A stretch of DNA of 64,000 bases, from NCBI RefSeq assembly GCF_000023285.1, contig NC_013162.1, forward strand, positions 2,297,001-2,361,000. Direction: 5' to 3'. The position numbers and the translations under genes were made by a program. Origin of the DNA: Capnocytophaga ochracea DSM 7271. Lineage in GTDB: Bacteria > Bacteroidota > Bacteroidia > Flavobacteriales > Flavobacteriaceae. Shown here one piece after another: positions 46,652 to 54,680 of the stretch (within the stretch, counting starts at the first letter, position 1; every line of letters begins with the position of its first letter). Under the pieces are notes generated by a model that was not told where the DNA came from, did not search any database, and saw only the letters and a list, made by a program, of their open reading frames with translations.

Positions 46652-48841
46652 ATGGAAATGACAAAAGATGATTTACACAATGCCCTGAAACACTACTTTG
46701 GGTTTGAAGCGTTTAAAGGGCATCAAGAAGAAATTATTACCAGTGTAATTAATAAAGAGAACACCTTTGTTATTATGCCTACAGGTGGTGGTAAATCATT
46801 GTGTTACCAATTACCTGCCTTAGTCTTGGAGGGAACTGCTATTGTTATCTCTCCGCTTATCGCTTTGATGAAAAACCAAGTAGATGCTATGCGTGGTATT
46901 TCGTCAACTGATAGTATTGCCCACGTGCTGAACTCTTCGCTTACTAAAAATGAAATTCGCGAGGTAATGGAAGACATCAGTGCAGGCAAGACTAAGTTGC
47001 TATACGTTGCCCCCGAGTCGCTTATCAAAGAGGAATATGCTAACTTTCTCAAAACAGTACCTATTTCCTTTGTAGCGGTAGATGAGGCGCACTGTATCTC
47101 GGAATGGGGACACGATTTCCGTCCTGAGTACCGCAATATTAGAACCATTATCGAGCGTTTGGGCAGTAATATACCTATTGTAGCGCTTACTGCTACGGCT
47201 ACTCCTAAGGTACAAGAAGATATTTTGAAGAACTTAGGAATGCAGGAGGCTAACGTGTTTAAGTCGTCGTTCAACCGTCCAAACTTGTATTACGAGGTAC
47301 GCCCTAAAACTAAAAATGTAGATGCCGATATCATTCGTTTTGTGAAACAGAACAGTAAAAAATCAGGGATTATATACTGTCTTAGCCGTAAAAAGGTGGA
47401 AGACCTCGCACAAACCTTACAAGTAAACGGCATTTCGGCAGTGCCTTATCACGCAGGATTAGATGCCAAAACACGCGCCAAACACCAAGATATGTTCTTG
47501 ATGGAAGAGGTAGATGTGGTAGTTGCAACTATTGCTTTTGGTATGGGTATTGACAAACCCGATGTGCGCTTTGTAATTCACCACGATATTCCTAAAAGTA
47601 TAGAGAGTTACTATCAAGAAACCGGACGTGCCGGTCGTGATGGTGGTGAAGGGCATTGCTTGGCTTTCTATTCCTATAAAGATGTAGAGAAGCTGGAAAA
47701 ATTTATGATAGGCAAACCTATAGCTGAGCAAGAAATAGGACAAGCACTCTTGCAAGATATTGTAGCCTATGCCGAAACGTCTAGTTCGCGCCGTAAATTT
47801 ATCTTACATTACTTTGGTGAAGAGTTTGACGAGGTGAATGGCGAAGGTGCTAATATGGACGATAATGTACGTTTTCCTAAAGAAAAGAAAGAAGCTAAAG
47901 ACGATGTGGTGAAATTGCTAAACGTAATTATTGCTACCAAACAGAAATTTAAAGCTAAAGAGATTGTAAATACGCTTATTGGAAAAGTAAGTGCTATTAT
48001 CAAAGCACACCGTATTGACGAACAAGAGTTCTTTGGTATTGGTAAGGAAAAAGACGATGCTTACTGGATGGCACTTCTCCGTCAGGTAATGGTAAACGGA
48101 CTCATACGCAAAGATATAGAAACTTACGGAGTGATGTTTATCACCGACAAAGGAAAAGAGTTTTTAAAAGATGTACCTTCATTTATGATGACTGAAGACC
48201 ACAGTTATGAAGAAGAACCCGAAGATATCAACAGTGCTAATGCCGTAGCAGCCGACCCTGTACTTCTTGAAATGCTCAAAGATTTGCGTAAGAAAGTAGC
48301 AAAACAAAAAGGGGTACCTCCGTTTGTGGTATTCCAAGACCCTTCGCTAGAAGATATGGCTCTCAAATACCCTATTACTATTCAAGAGCTTACTAATGTA
48401 CACGGTATAGGTGAAGGCAAGGCTAAGAAATATGGTAGTGAGTTTGTAAAGCTCATTGAGCGTTACGTAGAAGAGAATGACATTGTGCGCGCTGAGGATT
48501 TAATAGTAAAAACTACAGGGTCTAACTCAGCTTTGAAATTGTTTATCATTCAGAATATAGACCGCAAATTGCCTTTGCCTGACATCGCACAAGCCAAAGG
48601 ATTGGAAATGGATGAGTTCCTCAAAGAAATGGAGCAAATAGTATACAGTGGTACCAAGCTGAATATCGATTATTGGGTGAATGAAATCTTTGATGAAGAG
48701 CAACAAGAAGAGCTTCACGAATACTTTATGGAAGCTGAAAGTGATAAAATATCGTTAGCCTCTAAAGAGTTTGCCGGTGATTACGAAGACGATGAATTAA
48801 GAATCTACCGATTGAAATTTATTAGTGAGGTAGCAAATTAA
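46652..48841 (+). CDS. recQ: ATP-dependent DNA helicase RecQ
   Basis: 729 aa. Helicase core: FGFEAFKGHQEEII (Q-motif region), Walker A MPTGGGKSLCYQLPA (about 43-57), DEAH in VDEAHCISEWGHDFRPEY (about 143), ALTATATPKVQEDI, and YYQETGRAGRDGG. The zinc-binding part of a standard RecQ is not obvious: around SSRRKFILHYFGEEFDEVNG I see no cysteine cluster, so the zinc site may be lost. An HRDC domain (VLLEMLKDLRKKVAKQKGVPPFVVFQDPSLEDMA) and a further helical C-terminus follow. 3'-5' helicase in recombination and repair. Confidence 0.93.
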   Translation: MEMTKDDLHNALKHYFGFEAFKGHQEEIITSVINKENTFVIMPTGGGKSLCYQLPALVLEGTAIVISPLIALMKNQVDAMRGISSTDSIAHVLNSSLTKNEIREVMEDISAGKTKLLYVAPESLIKEEYANFLKTVPISFVAVDEAHCISEWGHDFRPEYRNIRTIIERLGSNIPIVALTATATPKVQEDILKNLGMQEANVFKSSFNRPNLYYEVRPKTKNVDADIIRFVKQNSKKSGIIYCLSRKKVEDLAQTLQVNGISAVPYHAGLDAKTRAKHQDMFLMEEVDVVVATIAFGMGIDKPDVRFVIHHDIPKSIESYYQETGRAGRDGGEGHCLAFYSYKDVEKLEKFMIGKPIAEQEIGQALLQDIVAYAETSSSRRKFILHYFGEEFDEVNGEGANMDDNVRFPKEKKEAKDDVVKLLNVIIATKQKFKAKEIVNTLIGKVSAIIKAHRIDEQEFFGIGKEKDDAYWMALLRQVMVNGLIRKDIETYGVMFITDKGKEFLKDVPSFMMTEDHSYEEEPEDINSANAVAADPVLLEMLKDLRKKVAKQKGVPPFVVFQDPSLEDMALKYPITIQELTNVHGIGEGKAKKYGSEFVKLIERYVEENDIVRAEDLIVKTTGSNSALKLFIIQNIDRKLPLPDIAQAKGLEMDEFLKEMEQIVYSGTKLNIDYWVNEIFDEEQQEELHEYFMEAESDKISLASKEFAGDYEDDELRIYRLKFISEVAN

Positions 48842-48892
48842 TACAAGAGGTCTTATATTTAACCAATGTTAAAATAAGTAAGTTATTAGATT

Positions 48893-48938
48893 AAAAAAGT
48901 GTCTGAGAGTTAGCTATAATTTCTCAGACACTTTTTTT
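48893..48938. terminator. Intrinsic terminator after recQ
   Basis: AAAAAAGTGTCTGAGA and its mirrored arm TCTCAGACACTTTTTT flank a 13-base loop and end in a T-run at 48932-48938. Confidence 0.9.
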
Positions 48939-48948
48939 AGTGAAAACG

Positions 48949-49318
48949 GTGTGAGCCACACAAGCAGGTGTGAGCCACACGGGCAGGTGCGAGCCGCACA
49001 GGCAGATAAACAAATAACGAACAAATGACGGTGCGAGCCGCACGGGCAGATAGCGAAAAGACGAACAATGAACGAACAAATGACGAACAAATGACGAACA
49101 AATGACGAACAAATGACGAACAAATGACGAACAAATGACGAACAAATGACGAACAAATGACGAACAAATGACGAACAAATGACGAACAAATGACGAACAA
49201 ATGACGAACAAATGACGAACAAATGACGAACAAATGACGGTGCGAACCGCACGGGAAGATAGAGAAAAGACGAATAGATGACGAATAAGGAACAAATAAA
49301 TGATAGTGCGAGCCACAG
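48949..49318. repeat. Six small stem-loops of the GTGyGAGCCrCAC family
   Basis: Copies start at 48949, 48968, 48987 (19-base spacing), 49031, 49240 and 49306. The first two read GTGTGAGCCACAC, the next two GTGCGAGCCGCAC, the fifth GTGCGAACCGCAC; the last is imperfect. Each of the first five folds into a perfect 5-bp stem with a 3-base loop, and the T/A to C/G change is compensated. Most are followed by GGGCAG or a variant. They surround array C. Confidence 0.85.
49073..49237. repeat. Tandem 11-bp repeat array C (15 copies)
   Basis: Fifteen exact copies of CGAACAAATGA from 49073 to 49237, with degenerate 11-bp relatives (GACGAATAGAT, GACGAATAAGG) a little further on. The whole 780-base gap 48842-49621 holds the recQ terminator, stem-loops, this array and the pckA promoter. 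Long apparent reading frames across it are a by-product of the repeat. Confidence 0.97.
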
Positions 49319-49518
49319 AGGCAAATAAAGAATGAACGAAGGATAAATGGAAATAAAGTAAAGATAAGATGATTTAGAGCATTATTATAAAACCTAAAAA
49401 TCTTTTATTAGAGCTTAAAAATACAGGTAAATAAGGAGTATATAGAATATTATAAATACTTGTAAAAATAACTTCAAAAAAACATTAAAAAATATTTTTC
49501 AGTATCAAAATTAATTTG

Positions 49519-49526
49519 TACATTTG
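49519..49526 (+). promoter_or_regulatory. -7 element for pckA
   Basis: TACATTTG. The -33 region at the right distance is only T-rich. Predicts a start at about 49533, hence an 89-nt leader. Confidence 0.55.
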
Positions 49527-49532
49527 CACCGG

Positions 49533-49554
49533 TTTTTGAGAGACCTCTCAAAAA
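49533..49554 (+). promoter_or_regulatory. Hairpin at the 5' end of the pckA leader
   Basis: TTTTTGAGAG, two bases, CTCTCAAAAA: a perfect 10-bp inverted repeat that starts where transcription is predicted to begin. It could be an operator or a 5' RNA hairpin. Confidence 0.55.
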
Positions 49555-49621
49555 TTGAGGCAATTTTATATTGCTATTAGATAAAAAAGAATTGTTAAAT
49601 TAATATCAAATTTAAGACATT

Positions 49622-51205
49622 ATGAGTAAACCAAAAACACTTTCCGTTGATAAATACGGAATTAAGAACGCTAATGTTCGTTATCAGTTAACTGCTGACG
49701 AACTACAACAAGAAACTTTGGATAAAAAATTAGGCGTTGAAGCTTCTTCAGGAGCTATTGCTATCAACACAGGTAAATTTACAGGGCGTTCTCCTAAAGA
49801 CCGTTTCATCGTAAAAGATGATATCACCAAAGATCGCGTATGGTGGGGAAGTATTAACATTCCTTTTGAACCTGCAAAATTTGACAAACTATATGAAAAA
49901 GTAGTAGCTTACTTATCTAACAAAGAAATCTACGTTCACGATGGTTATGTTTGTGCAGACCCTAAATACCGTACTAACATTCGTACTATCACTGAACTTC
50001 CTTGGAGCAACCTTTTCGCTTACAATATGTTCTTGCGTATAGATGATAGCGAACTTCCTTCTTTCAAAGAAGATTGGTTGGTAGTAAATGCACCCGGTTT
50101 TGAAGCTGACCCTGCTGTAGATGGTACTCGTCAAGCTAACTTCGCTATCTTGAACTTCACTAAGAAAATTGCTTTGATTGGTGGTACAGGTTATACCGGA
50201 GAAATTAAAAAAGGTATCTTCTCAGCTATGAACTTTGAATTGCCTGTGTTCCGCAACACTATGCCAATGCACTGTTCAGCTAACGTAGGTAAAGGTGGTG
50301 ATACTGCTATCTTCTTCGGCTTATCAGGTACTGGTAAAACTACTCTTTCAGCTGACCCTAACCGTCATTTAATTGGTGACGACGAACACGGTTGGACTCC
50401 TGAAAATACGGTATTTAACTTTGAAGGTGGTTGCTATGCTAAAGTAGTAGACCTTACTGCTGAAAAAGAACCTGAAATCTTTGGAGCTATTAAGAAAGGT
50501 GCTATACTTGAAAACGTAATTATGGACGATAAAGGTGTAGTTGATTTCTCTCGCACTGATATCACTGAAAACACTCGTGTTTCTTATCCTATTTACCACA
50601 TCGCAAATATCCAGCCAGGTTCTATAGGACACAATCCTAAGAACATCTTCTTCCTTACTTTCGATGCTTATGGTGTATTGCCTCCAATCTCTAAATTGAC
50701 TCCTGAACAAGCTGCTTATCAATTTGTATCTGGTTATACTTCAAAAGTAGCCGGTACTGAGGTAGGTATCACTACCCCTCAAAAAACTTTCTCTGCTTGT
50801 TTTGGTGCTGCCTTTATGCCACTTCACCCAGCTGAATACGGAAAACGTTTGGCTGAAAAAATTAAAGAAACTGGCGTAAACGTATGGTTGGTAAACACTG
50901 GTTACAACGGAAAAATGAAAAGATGTAGCTTAAAAGATACTCGTGCTCTTATCACTGCTGCCCTTAACGGCAAACTTAACAACGTTGAGTACAAAGAATT
51001 GCCTATCTTTGGCTTCAAAGTGCCTCAATCTTGTGAAGGTGTATCAGACCAAAGCATCTTGAACCCAGAAAATACTTGGAGTGACAAAGCACAATTCAGT
51101 GCTAAACTCAAAGAATTGGCTGAATCATTTGTACAAAACTTCAAAGACAAAAAATTTGCTGAAGGTGCAAGTGCTGACGTCCTTGCTGGAGCTCCTAAAT
51201 TGTAA
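49622..51205 (+). CDS. pckA: Phosphoenolpyruvate carboxykinase (ATP)
   Basis: 527 aa, the normal length. Substrate loop GKFTGRSPKDRFIV, GGTGYTGEIKKGIFSAMNFELP, the kinase-type P-loop FFGLSGTGKTTLSADP (about 231-246) and the downstream DDEHGWT and NFEGGCYAK metal- and substrate-binding segments. It converts oxaloacetate and ATP to PEP and CO2, or the reverse in CO2-fixing anaerobic metabolism. Single gene between its own promoter and a terminator. Codon choice looks like that of a highly expressed gene. Confidence 0.97.
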   Translation: MSKPKTLSVDKYGIKNANVRYQLTADELQQETLDKKLGVEASSGAIAINTGKFTGRSPKDRFIVKDDITKDRVWWGSINIPFEPAKFDKLYEKVVAYLSNKEIYVHDGYVCADPKYRTNIRTITELPWSNLFAYNMFLRIDDSELPSFKEDWLVVNAPGFEADPAVDGTRQANFAILNFTKKIALIGGTGYTGEIKKGIFSAMNFELPVFRNTMPMHCSANVGKGGDTAIFFGLSGTGKTTLSADPNRHLIGDDEHGWTPENTVFNFEGGCYAKVVDLTAEKEPEIFGAIKKGAILENVIMDDKGVVDFSRTDITENTRVSYPIYHIANIQPGSIGHNPKNIFFLTFDAYGVLPPISKLTPEQAAYQFVSGYTSKVAGTEVGITTPQKTFSACFGAAFMPLHPAEYGKRLAEKIKETGVNVWLVNTGYNGKMKRCSLKDTRALITAALNGKLNNVEYKELPIFGFKVPQSCEGVSDQSILNPENTWSDKAQFSAKLKELAESFVQNFKDKKFAEGASADVLAGAPKL

Positions 51206-51225
51206 TTATTTAGAAAACCATATTC

Positions 51226-51255
51226 AAAAGGCTGTTCATTTAAGAACAGCCTTTT
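51226..51255 (+). terminator. Intrinsic terminator after pckA
   Basis: AAAAGGCTGTTC, a 6-base loop, GAACAGCCTTTT and a T-rich tail. Confidence 0.9.
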
Positions 51256-51258
51256 ATT

Positions 51259-51290
51259 TTTGTTTTTTACTAATATTATTACTATTTTTG
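51259..51290 (+). promoter_or_regulatory. Promoter for prfA
   Basis: TTTG at 51259-51262, a 20-base spacer, TATTTTTG at 51283-51290, 28 bases before the ATG. Confidence 0.7.
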
Positions 51291-51318
51291 CACCCCAAAT
51301 AGAATTTAAAGATAAAAA

Positions 51319-52392
51319 ATGCTCGACAAATTAAATATCGTAAAACAACGTTTCGACGAAGTTTCGGACTTAATCATTCAACCTGATATTATTGCAGACC
51401 AAAAGCGCTATATCCAGCTCAATAAGGAATATAAAGACCTTAAAGAACTGATGGATAAGCGCGATGAGTATATAAACGTAACTGGAAACTTGCAAGAAGC
51501 TGAAGAAATTATTGCTGATGGCAGCGATGCCGAAATGGTGGAAATGGCAAAGTTACAATTAGAGGAAAGCAAAGAGCGTTTGCCTCAGTTAGAAGAAGAA
51601 ATCAAGTATATGCTTATCCCCAAAGACCCTGAAGATGCTAAGAATGCCGTAATGGAAATTCGTGCAGGAACAGGCGGAGATGAGGCTTCAATCTTTGCAG
51701 GCGACCTATACCGTATGTACACCAAATACTGCCAAAGTAAAGGCTGGAGTACCTCAGTAATGGACTTTAATGAAGGAACTGCTGGCGGGTATAAAGAAAT
51801 TATTTTTGAAGTAACGGGAGACAATGTATATGGTACCTTAAAATTTGAAGCAGGAGTACATCGCGTACAACGAGTGCCTCAAACAGAGACACAAGGGCGT
51901 GTTCACACTTCGGCAGCAACTGTAATTGTATTGCCAGAAGCAGAAGAATTTGATGTGGAACTTGATATGGCTGATGTGAAAATCATTCGTACTACTTCTA
52001 CGGGACCAGGAGGGCAGTCGGTGAATACAACCTATTCGGCTATTCAGTTACAACATATTCCTACAGGCATTGAGGTGCGTTGCCAAGATGAGAAATCGCA
52101 GCACAAGAATCTTGAAAAGGCACTTAAAGTATTGCGTTCACGTTTGTACGAAATGGAACTGGCAAAGAAGATGGAAGCTGATTCTGCTCGTAGAAAATCA
52201 ATGGTTTCCAGCGGTGACCGCTCAGCTAAAATACGCACTTATAACTATCCGCAAGGGCGTGTAACCGACCACCGCATAGGTCTTACCCTTTATGATTTGC
52301 AAAATGTTATCAATGGTGATGTACAACGTCTTATTGATGAACTGCAATTGGCTGAAAATGCTGAGAAGCTAAAAGAAGGAGATGTTTTTTAA
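51319..52392 (+). CDS. prfA: Peptide chain release factor 1
   Basis: 357 aa. GGQ catalytic motif in [16 protein letters not shown] (about 231-233), preceded by [19 protein letters not shown] and [23 protein letters not shown]. Domain order and length are those of RF1, which reads UAA and UAG. It ends in TAA and is followed in the same frame by a further 28 open codons. No prmC gene is adjacent. Confidence 0.95.
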   Translation: MLDKLNIVKQRFDEVSDLIIQPDIIADQKRYIQLNKEYKDLKELMDKRDEYINVTGNLQEAEEIIADGSDAEMVEMAKLQLEESKERLPQLEEEIKYMLIPKDPEDAKNAVMEIRAGTGGDEASIFAGDLYRMYTKYCQSKGWSTSVMDFNEGTAGGYKEIIFEVTGDNVYGTLKFEAGVHRVQRVPQTETQGRVHTSAATVIVLPEAEEFDVELDMADVKIIRTTSTGPGGQSVNTTYSAIQLQHIPTGIEVRCQDEKSQHKNLEKALKVLRSRLYEMELAKKMEADSARRKSMVSSGDRSAKIRTYNYPQGRVTDHRIGLTLYDLQNVINGDVQRLIDELQLAENAEKLKEGDVF

Positions 52393-52479
52393 ACTATTAT
52401 TAAAAAAGAAAATAGCAATATTGTTATTGTAGCGATAGTAGCTGTTATTTTCTTTTTGGCAATCCTATTTATTTTGTGA
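52393..52479 (+). other. In-frame 28-codon hydrophobic extension or micro-ORF after prfA
   Basis: Directly after the prfA TAA the same frame stays open for 28 codons (TIIKKENSNIVIVAIVAVIF and on) and stops with TGA 1 base before the next gene. It encodes a short basic head and one clear membrane helix. There is no ATG, GTG or TTG near its beginning, only ATT codons at 52396 and 52399. It is either a small membrane peptide with an ATT start, a read-through tail, or chance. Confidence 0.25.
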
Positions 52480-52480
52480 G

Positions 52481-53116
52481 ATGGCAAAGAAGTATTATGT
52501 AGTATGGGAGGGACACCAAACGGGGGTCTTTACCTCGTGGGCTGAATGTAAGAAGGCTGTTAATAATTTTCCAAACGCTAAATACAAAAGTTTTTCTACC
52601 GAAGAAATGGCACAAAAAGCCTATGCAGGGAATTATGAAACGTACAAAGGTAAAAAGATAGAAGAGCCTGCACTTTCATCAGAAGCATTAAAACTTATTG
52701 GGAAGCCTATTTTGCCTTCTATTGCGGTAGATGCTGCTTGTAGCGGTAACCCTGGTATAATGGAATATCGGGGGGTAGATACTGAAACACAAGCCGAGAT
52801 TTTTAGGCTTTCACCTATGAAAGATGGCACCAATAACATAGGGGAGTTTTTGGCTATAGTACACGCTTTGGCTTTCTTAAAACAACGCAACCTTACAATG
52901 CCTATCTATTCGGATAGTGAAATAGCAATGCGCTGGGTACAACAAAAAGTATGTAAAACTAAGCTTGGAAAGACAGCTGATAATGCAAAAATATTTGAAC
53001 TAATAACTCGTGCTGAAAAATGGCTACAAGAAAATACTTATCCTAATCGTATTCTCAAATGGGAAACCAAAGCGTGGGGCGAAAATCCTGCGGACTTTGG
53101 TAGAAAAGACTCTTAA
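52481..53116 (+). CDS. RNase HI-like protein with N-terminal viroplasmin domain
   Basis: 211 aa. Residues 1-50 match the viroplasmin/RNase H1 N-terminal fold (KKYYVVWEGHQTGVFTSWAECKKAVNNFPNAKYKSF), which binds RNA/DNA hybrids. The RNase H part follows: IAVDAACSGNPG (first Asp, about residue 84), NNIGEFLAIVHAL (Glu), PIYSDSEIAMRWV (Asp) and NPADFG (last Asp). All four acidic catalytic positions seem present. It degrades RNA in RNA/DNA hybrids. Confidence 0.9.
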   Translation: MAKKYYVVWEGHQTGVFTSWAECKKAVNNFPNAKYKSFSTEEMAQKAYAGNYETYKGKKIEEPALSSEALKLIGKPILPSIAVDAACSGNPGIMEYRGVDTETQAEIFRLSPMKDGTNNIGEFLAIVHALAFLKQRNLTMPIYSDSEIAMRWVQQKVCKTKLGKTADNAKIFELITRAEKWLQENTYPNRILKWETKAWGENPADFGRKDS

Positions 53117-53142
53117 CTTTTCTTCTTAAATCTAAAAAATAA

Positions 53143-54042
53143 ATGACTGATATTACTCTATCTGTACAGCCTACTTCGAGTCCTGATATTATTAAATTGG
53201 AGGCGAATAAAGCCTTAGTAAAAGGTAGTTACGAGTATAAAAATATTGATGAAGCTAAAAACTCACCCTTAGCAAAAGAGCTGTTTTACCTTCCTTTTGT
53301 AAAGACAGTATATATCTCGAGTAATTTTATTGCGTTAAAACGATTTCCAATTATAGAATGGAAAGACGTACAAGAAGAAGTGGCACAGCAAGTATTGCTT
53401 TATTTACAGTCAGGGAGAGAAATTGTAAGCACTGAGGGTGAACAAAAGAAGGTTATTTCCGTATATACTGAAACAACACCTAACCCTTCGGTAATGAAGT
53501 TTGTAGCCAATAAACGTCTTGTTCCTACTATTATAGAATATAAGCATATAGAGGAGACTGATGAGGCTCCTATGGCTAAAGCTCTTTTTACTCAGTTTCC
53601 TTTTATTGAGGAGGTATTTTTTGATGATAACTATATTTCAGTTACTAAAAAAGATAACAAAGAGTGGGCAATGGTTACTTCTAATATACGAGAATTTATT
53701 AAGAATTATCTTTCAGAAGGACACATACTTATTTCTTCTTCTGAAATTAAACGACATCAGCAAGCAACACAAGAAAGACTACTCTCTATGGTTACTACCG
53801 ATGAGGTATCAAAACAAATTATAGCTATTATAGATGAGTTTGTAAAGCCTGCTGTAGCTTCTGACGGAGGAAATATTCAGTTTATTTCGTACAATCCAGA
53901 AACGCATTACGTAGAGGTAATACTGCAAGGAGCTTGTAGTGGTTGCCCCTCCTCTACCCTAACCTTAAAAAAGGGAATTGAAGTCATCTTAAAAGATAAG
54001 CTACAAAACCCTTATATTAATGTAAACGCTCTTAACGGATAA
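53143..54042 (+). CDS. NifU-family iron-sulfur scaffold with two Nfu_N domains
   Basis: 299 aa. Two successive Nfu N-terminal domains (about 5-88 and 107-190; the second contains TTPNPSVMKFVANKRLV and EAPMAKALFTQFPFIEEVFF) precede a C-terminal NifU-like domain with VKPAVASDGGNIQFI and GACSGCPSSTLTLKKGIE. Cys265 and Cys268 are the cluster ligands. The first Nfu_N domain is more divergent (SSPDIIKLEANKALV). It carries Fe-S clusters to target proteins. A terminator follows. Confidence 0.92.
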   Translation: MTDITLSVQPTSSPDIIKLEANKALVKGSYEYKNIDEAKNSPLAKELFYLPFVKTVYISSNFIALKRFPIIEWKDVQEEVAQQVLLYLQSGREIVSTEGEQKKVISVYTETTPNPSVMKFVANKRLVPTIIEYKHIEETDEAPMAKALFTQFPFIEEVFFDDNYISVTKKDNKEWAMVTSNIREFIKNYLSEGHILISSSEIKRHQQATQERLLSMVTTDEVSKQIIAIIDEFVKPAVASDGGNIQFISYNPETHYVEVILQGACSGCPSSTLTLKKGIEVILKDKLQNPYINVNALNG

Positions 54043-54061
54043 GATAATTCTTCTGAAATAA

Positions 54062-54088
54062 AAAACCACGCTCTAAAAAGCGTGGTTT
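54062..54088. terminator. Bidirectional intrinsic terminator
   Basis: AAACCACGC, loop, GCGTGGTTT between the convergent NifU and mscL genes. The T-run is short. Confidence 0.75.
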
Positions 54089-54138
54089 AGTTAAACAATT
54101 GTTGAAATGTGTAGTGTTGCGGTTACACGAAATTCTTC

Positions 54139-54522
54139 TTATTTATTTTTCAATAAATCTCTAATCTCAGTAAGTAACTCTTCTTGAGTAGGACCAGCTG
54201 GTGTAGCAGGAGCCTCTTCTTCTTTTTTCTGTTTGTTTAGCTTGTTGATACCTTTTAGAAGCATAAACAATACAAGTGCAATACAGAAGAAGTTAATTAC
54301 AGCGGCAAGAAACTTACCATAAGCTACTCCATTCCATACCAAACCTTCTAAGTGTTCAGCACCCGTAGCTTTCAAAGCAGGTGTTAATAACAAAGGGGTA
54401 ATAACATCAGACACTAATGATGATACGATAGCACCAAAAGCAGCCCCGATGATAACCCCGATGGCTAAATCTACTACGTTACCTTTTACGGCAAATTCTT
54501 TAAATTCTTTTAAAAATCCCAT
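54139..54522 (-). CDS. mscL: Large-conductance mechanosensitive channel MscL
   Basis: 127 aa. Amphipathic N-terminus [43 protein letters not shown] with the glycine-rich pore helix TM1, a periplasmic loop, TM2 ([23 protein letters not shown]) and the charged C-terminal bundle ([12 protein letters not shown]). Opens under membrane tension to release solutes on hypo-osmotic shock. Confidence 0.97.
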   Translation of the reverse strand: MGFLKEFKEFAVKGNVVDLAIGVIIGAAFGAIVSSLVSDVITPLLLTPALKATGAEHLEGLVWNGVAYGKFLAAVINFFCIALVLFMLLKGINKLNKQKKEEEAPATPAGPTQEELLTEIRDLLKNK

Positions 54523-54570
54523 AATGATTCATTTTAAGTTTATAAAAATAATTTGTTACTTAATTCGGGG

Positions 54571-54600
54571 CAAAAATAATACTTTTTTCGAAAATACAAA
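54571..54600 (-). promoter_or_regulatory. Promoter for mscL
   Basis: On the minus strand: TTTG at 54597-54600, an 18-base spacer, TATTTTTG at 54571-54578. Confidence 0.55.
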
Positions 54601-54603
54601 AAG

Positions 54604-54633
54604 AAAAGGGACGAATTTCACAACTGTCCCTTT
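54604..54633 (-). terminator. Intrinsic terminator after hemN
   Basis: AAAAGGGAC (54604-54612) and GTCCCTTTT (54625-54633) pair around a 12-base loop. Confidence 0.75.
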
Positions 54634-54680
54634 TCATCACTAACTAAAAAACTCAATCACTATGATGGTTAAGTATAACT

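Noticed and set aside
49073-49237. CRISPR array
   Set aside because: Units are 11 bases with no spacers, and no cas genes are in the window. The same holds for the other arrays and for the 42-bp units, which have no unique spacers.
48914-49324. Three overlapping minus-strand reading frames (98-136 aa) full of SFVRHLFVIC repeats
   Set aside because: They are translations of the 11-bp tandem array in all three frames; no promoter or start context.
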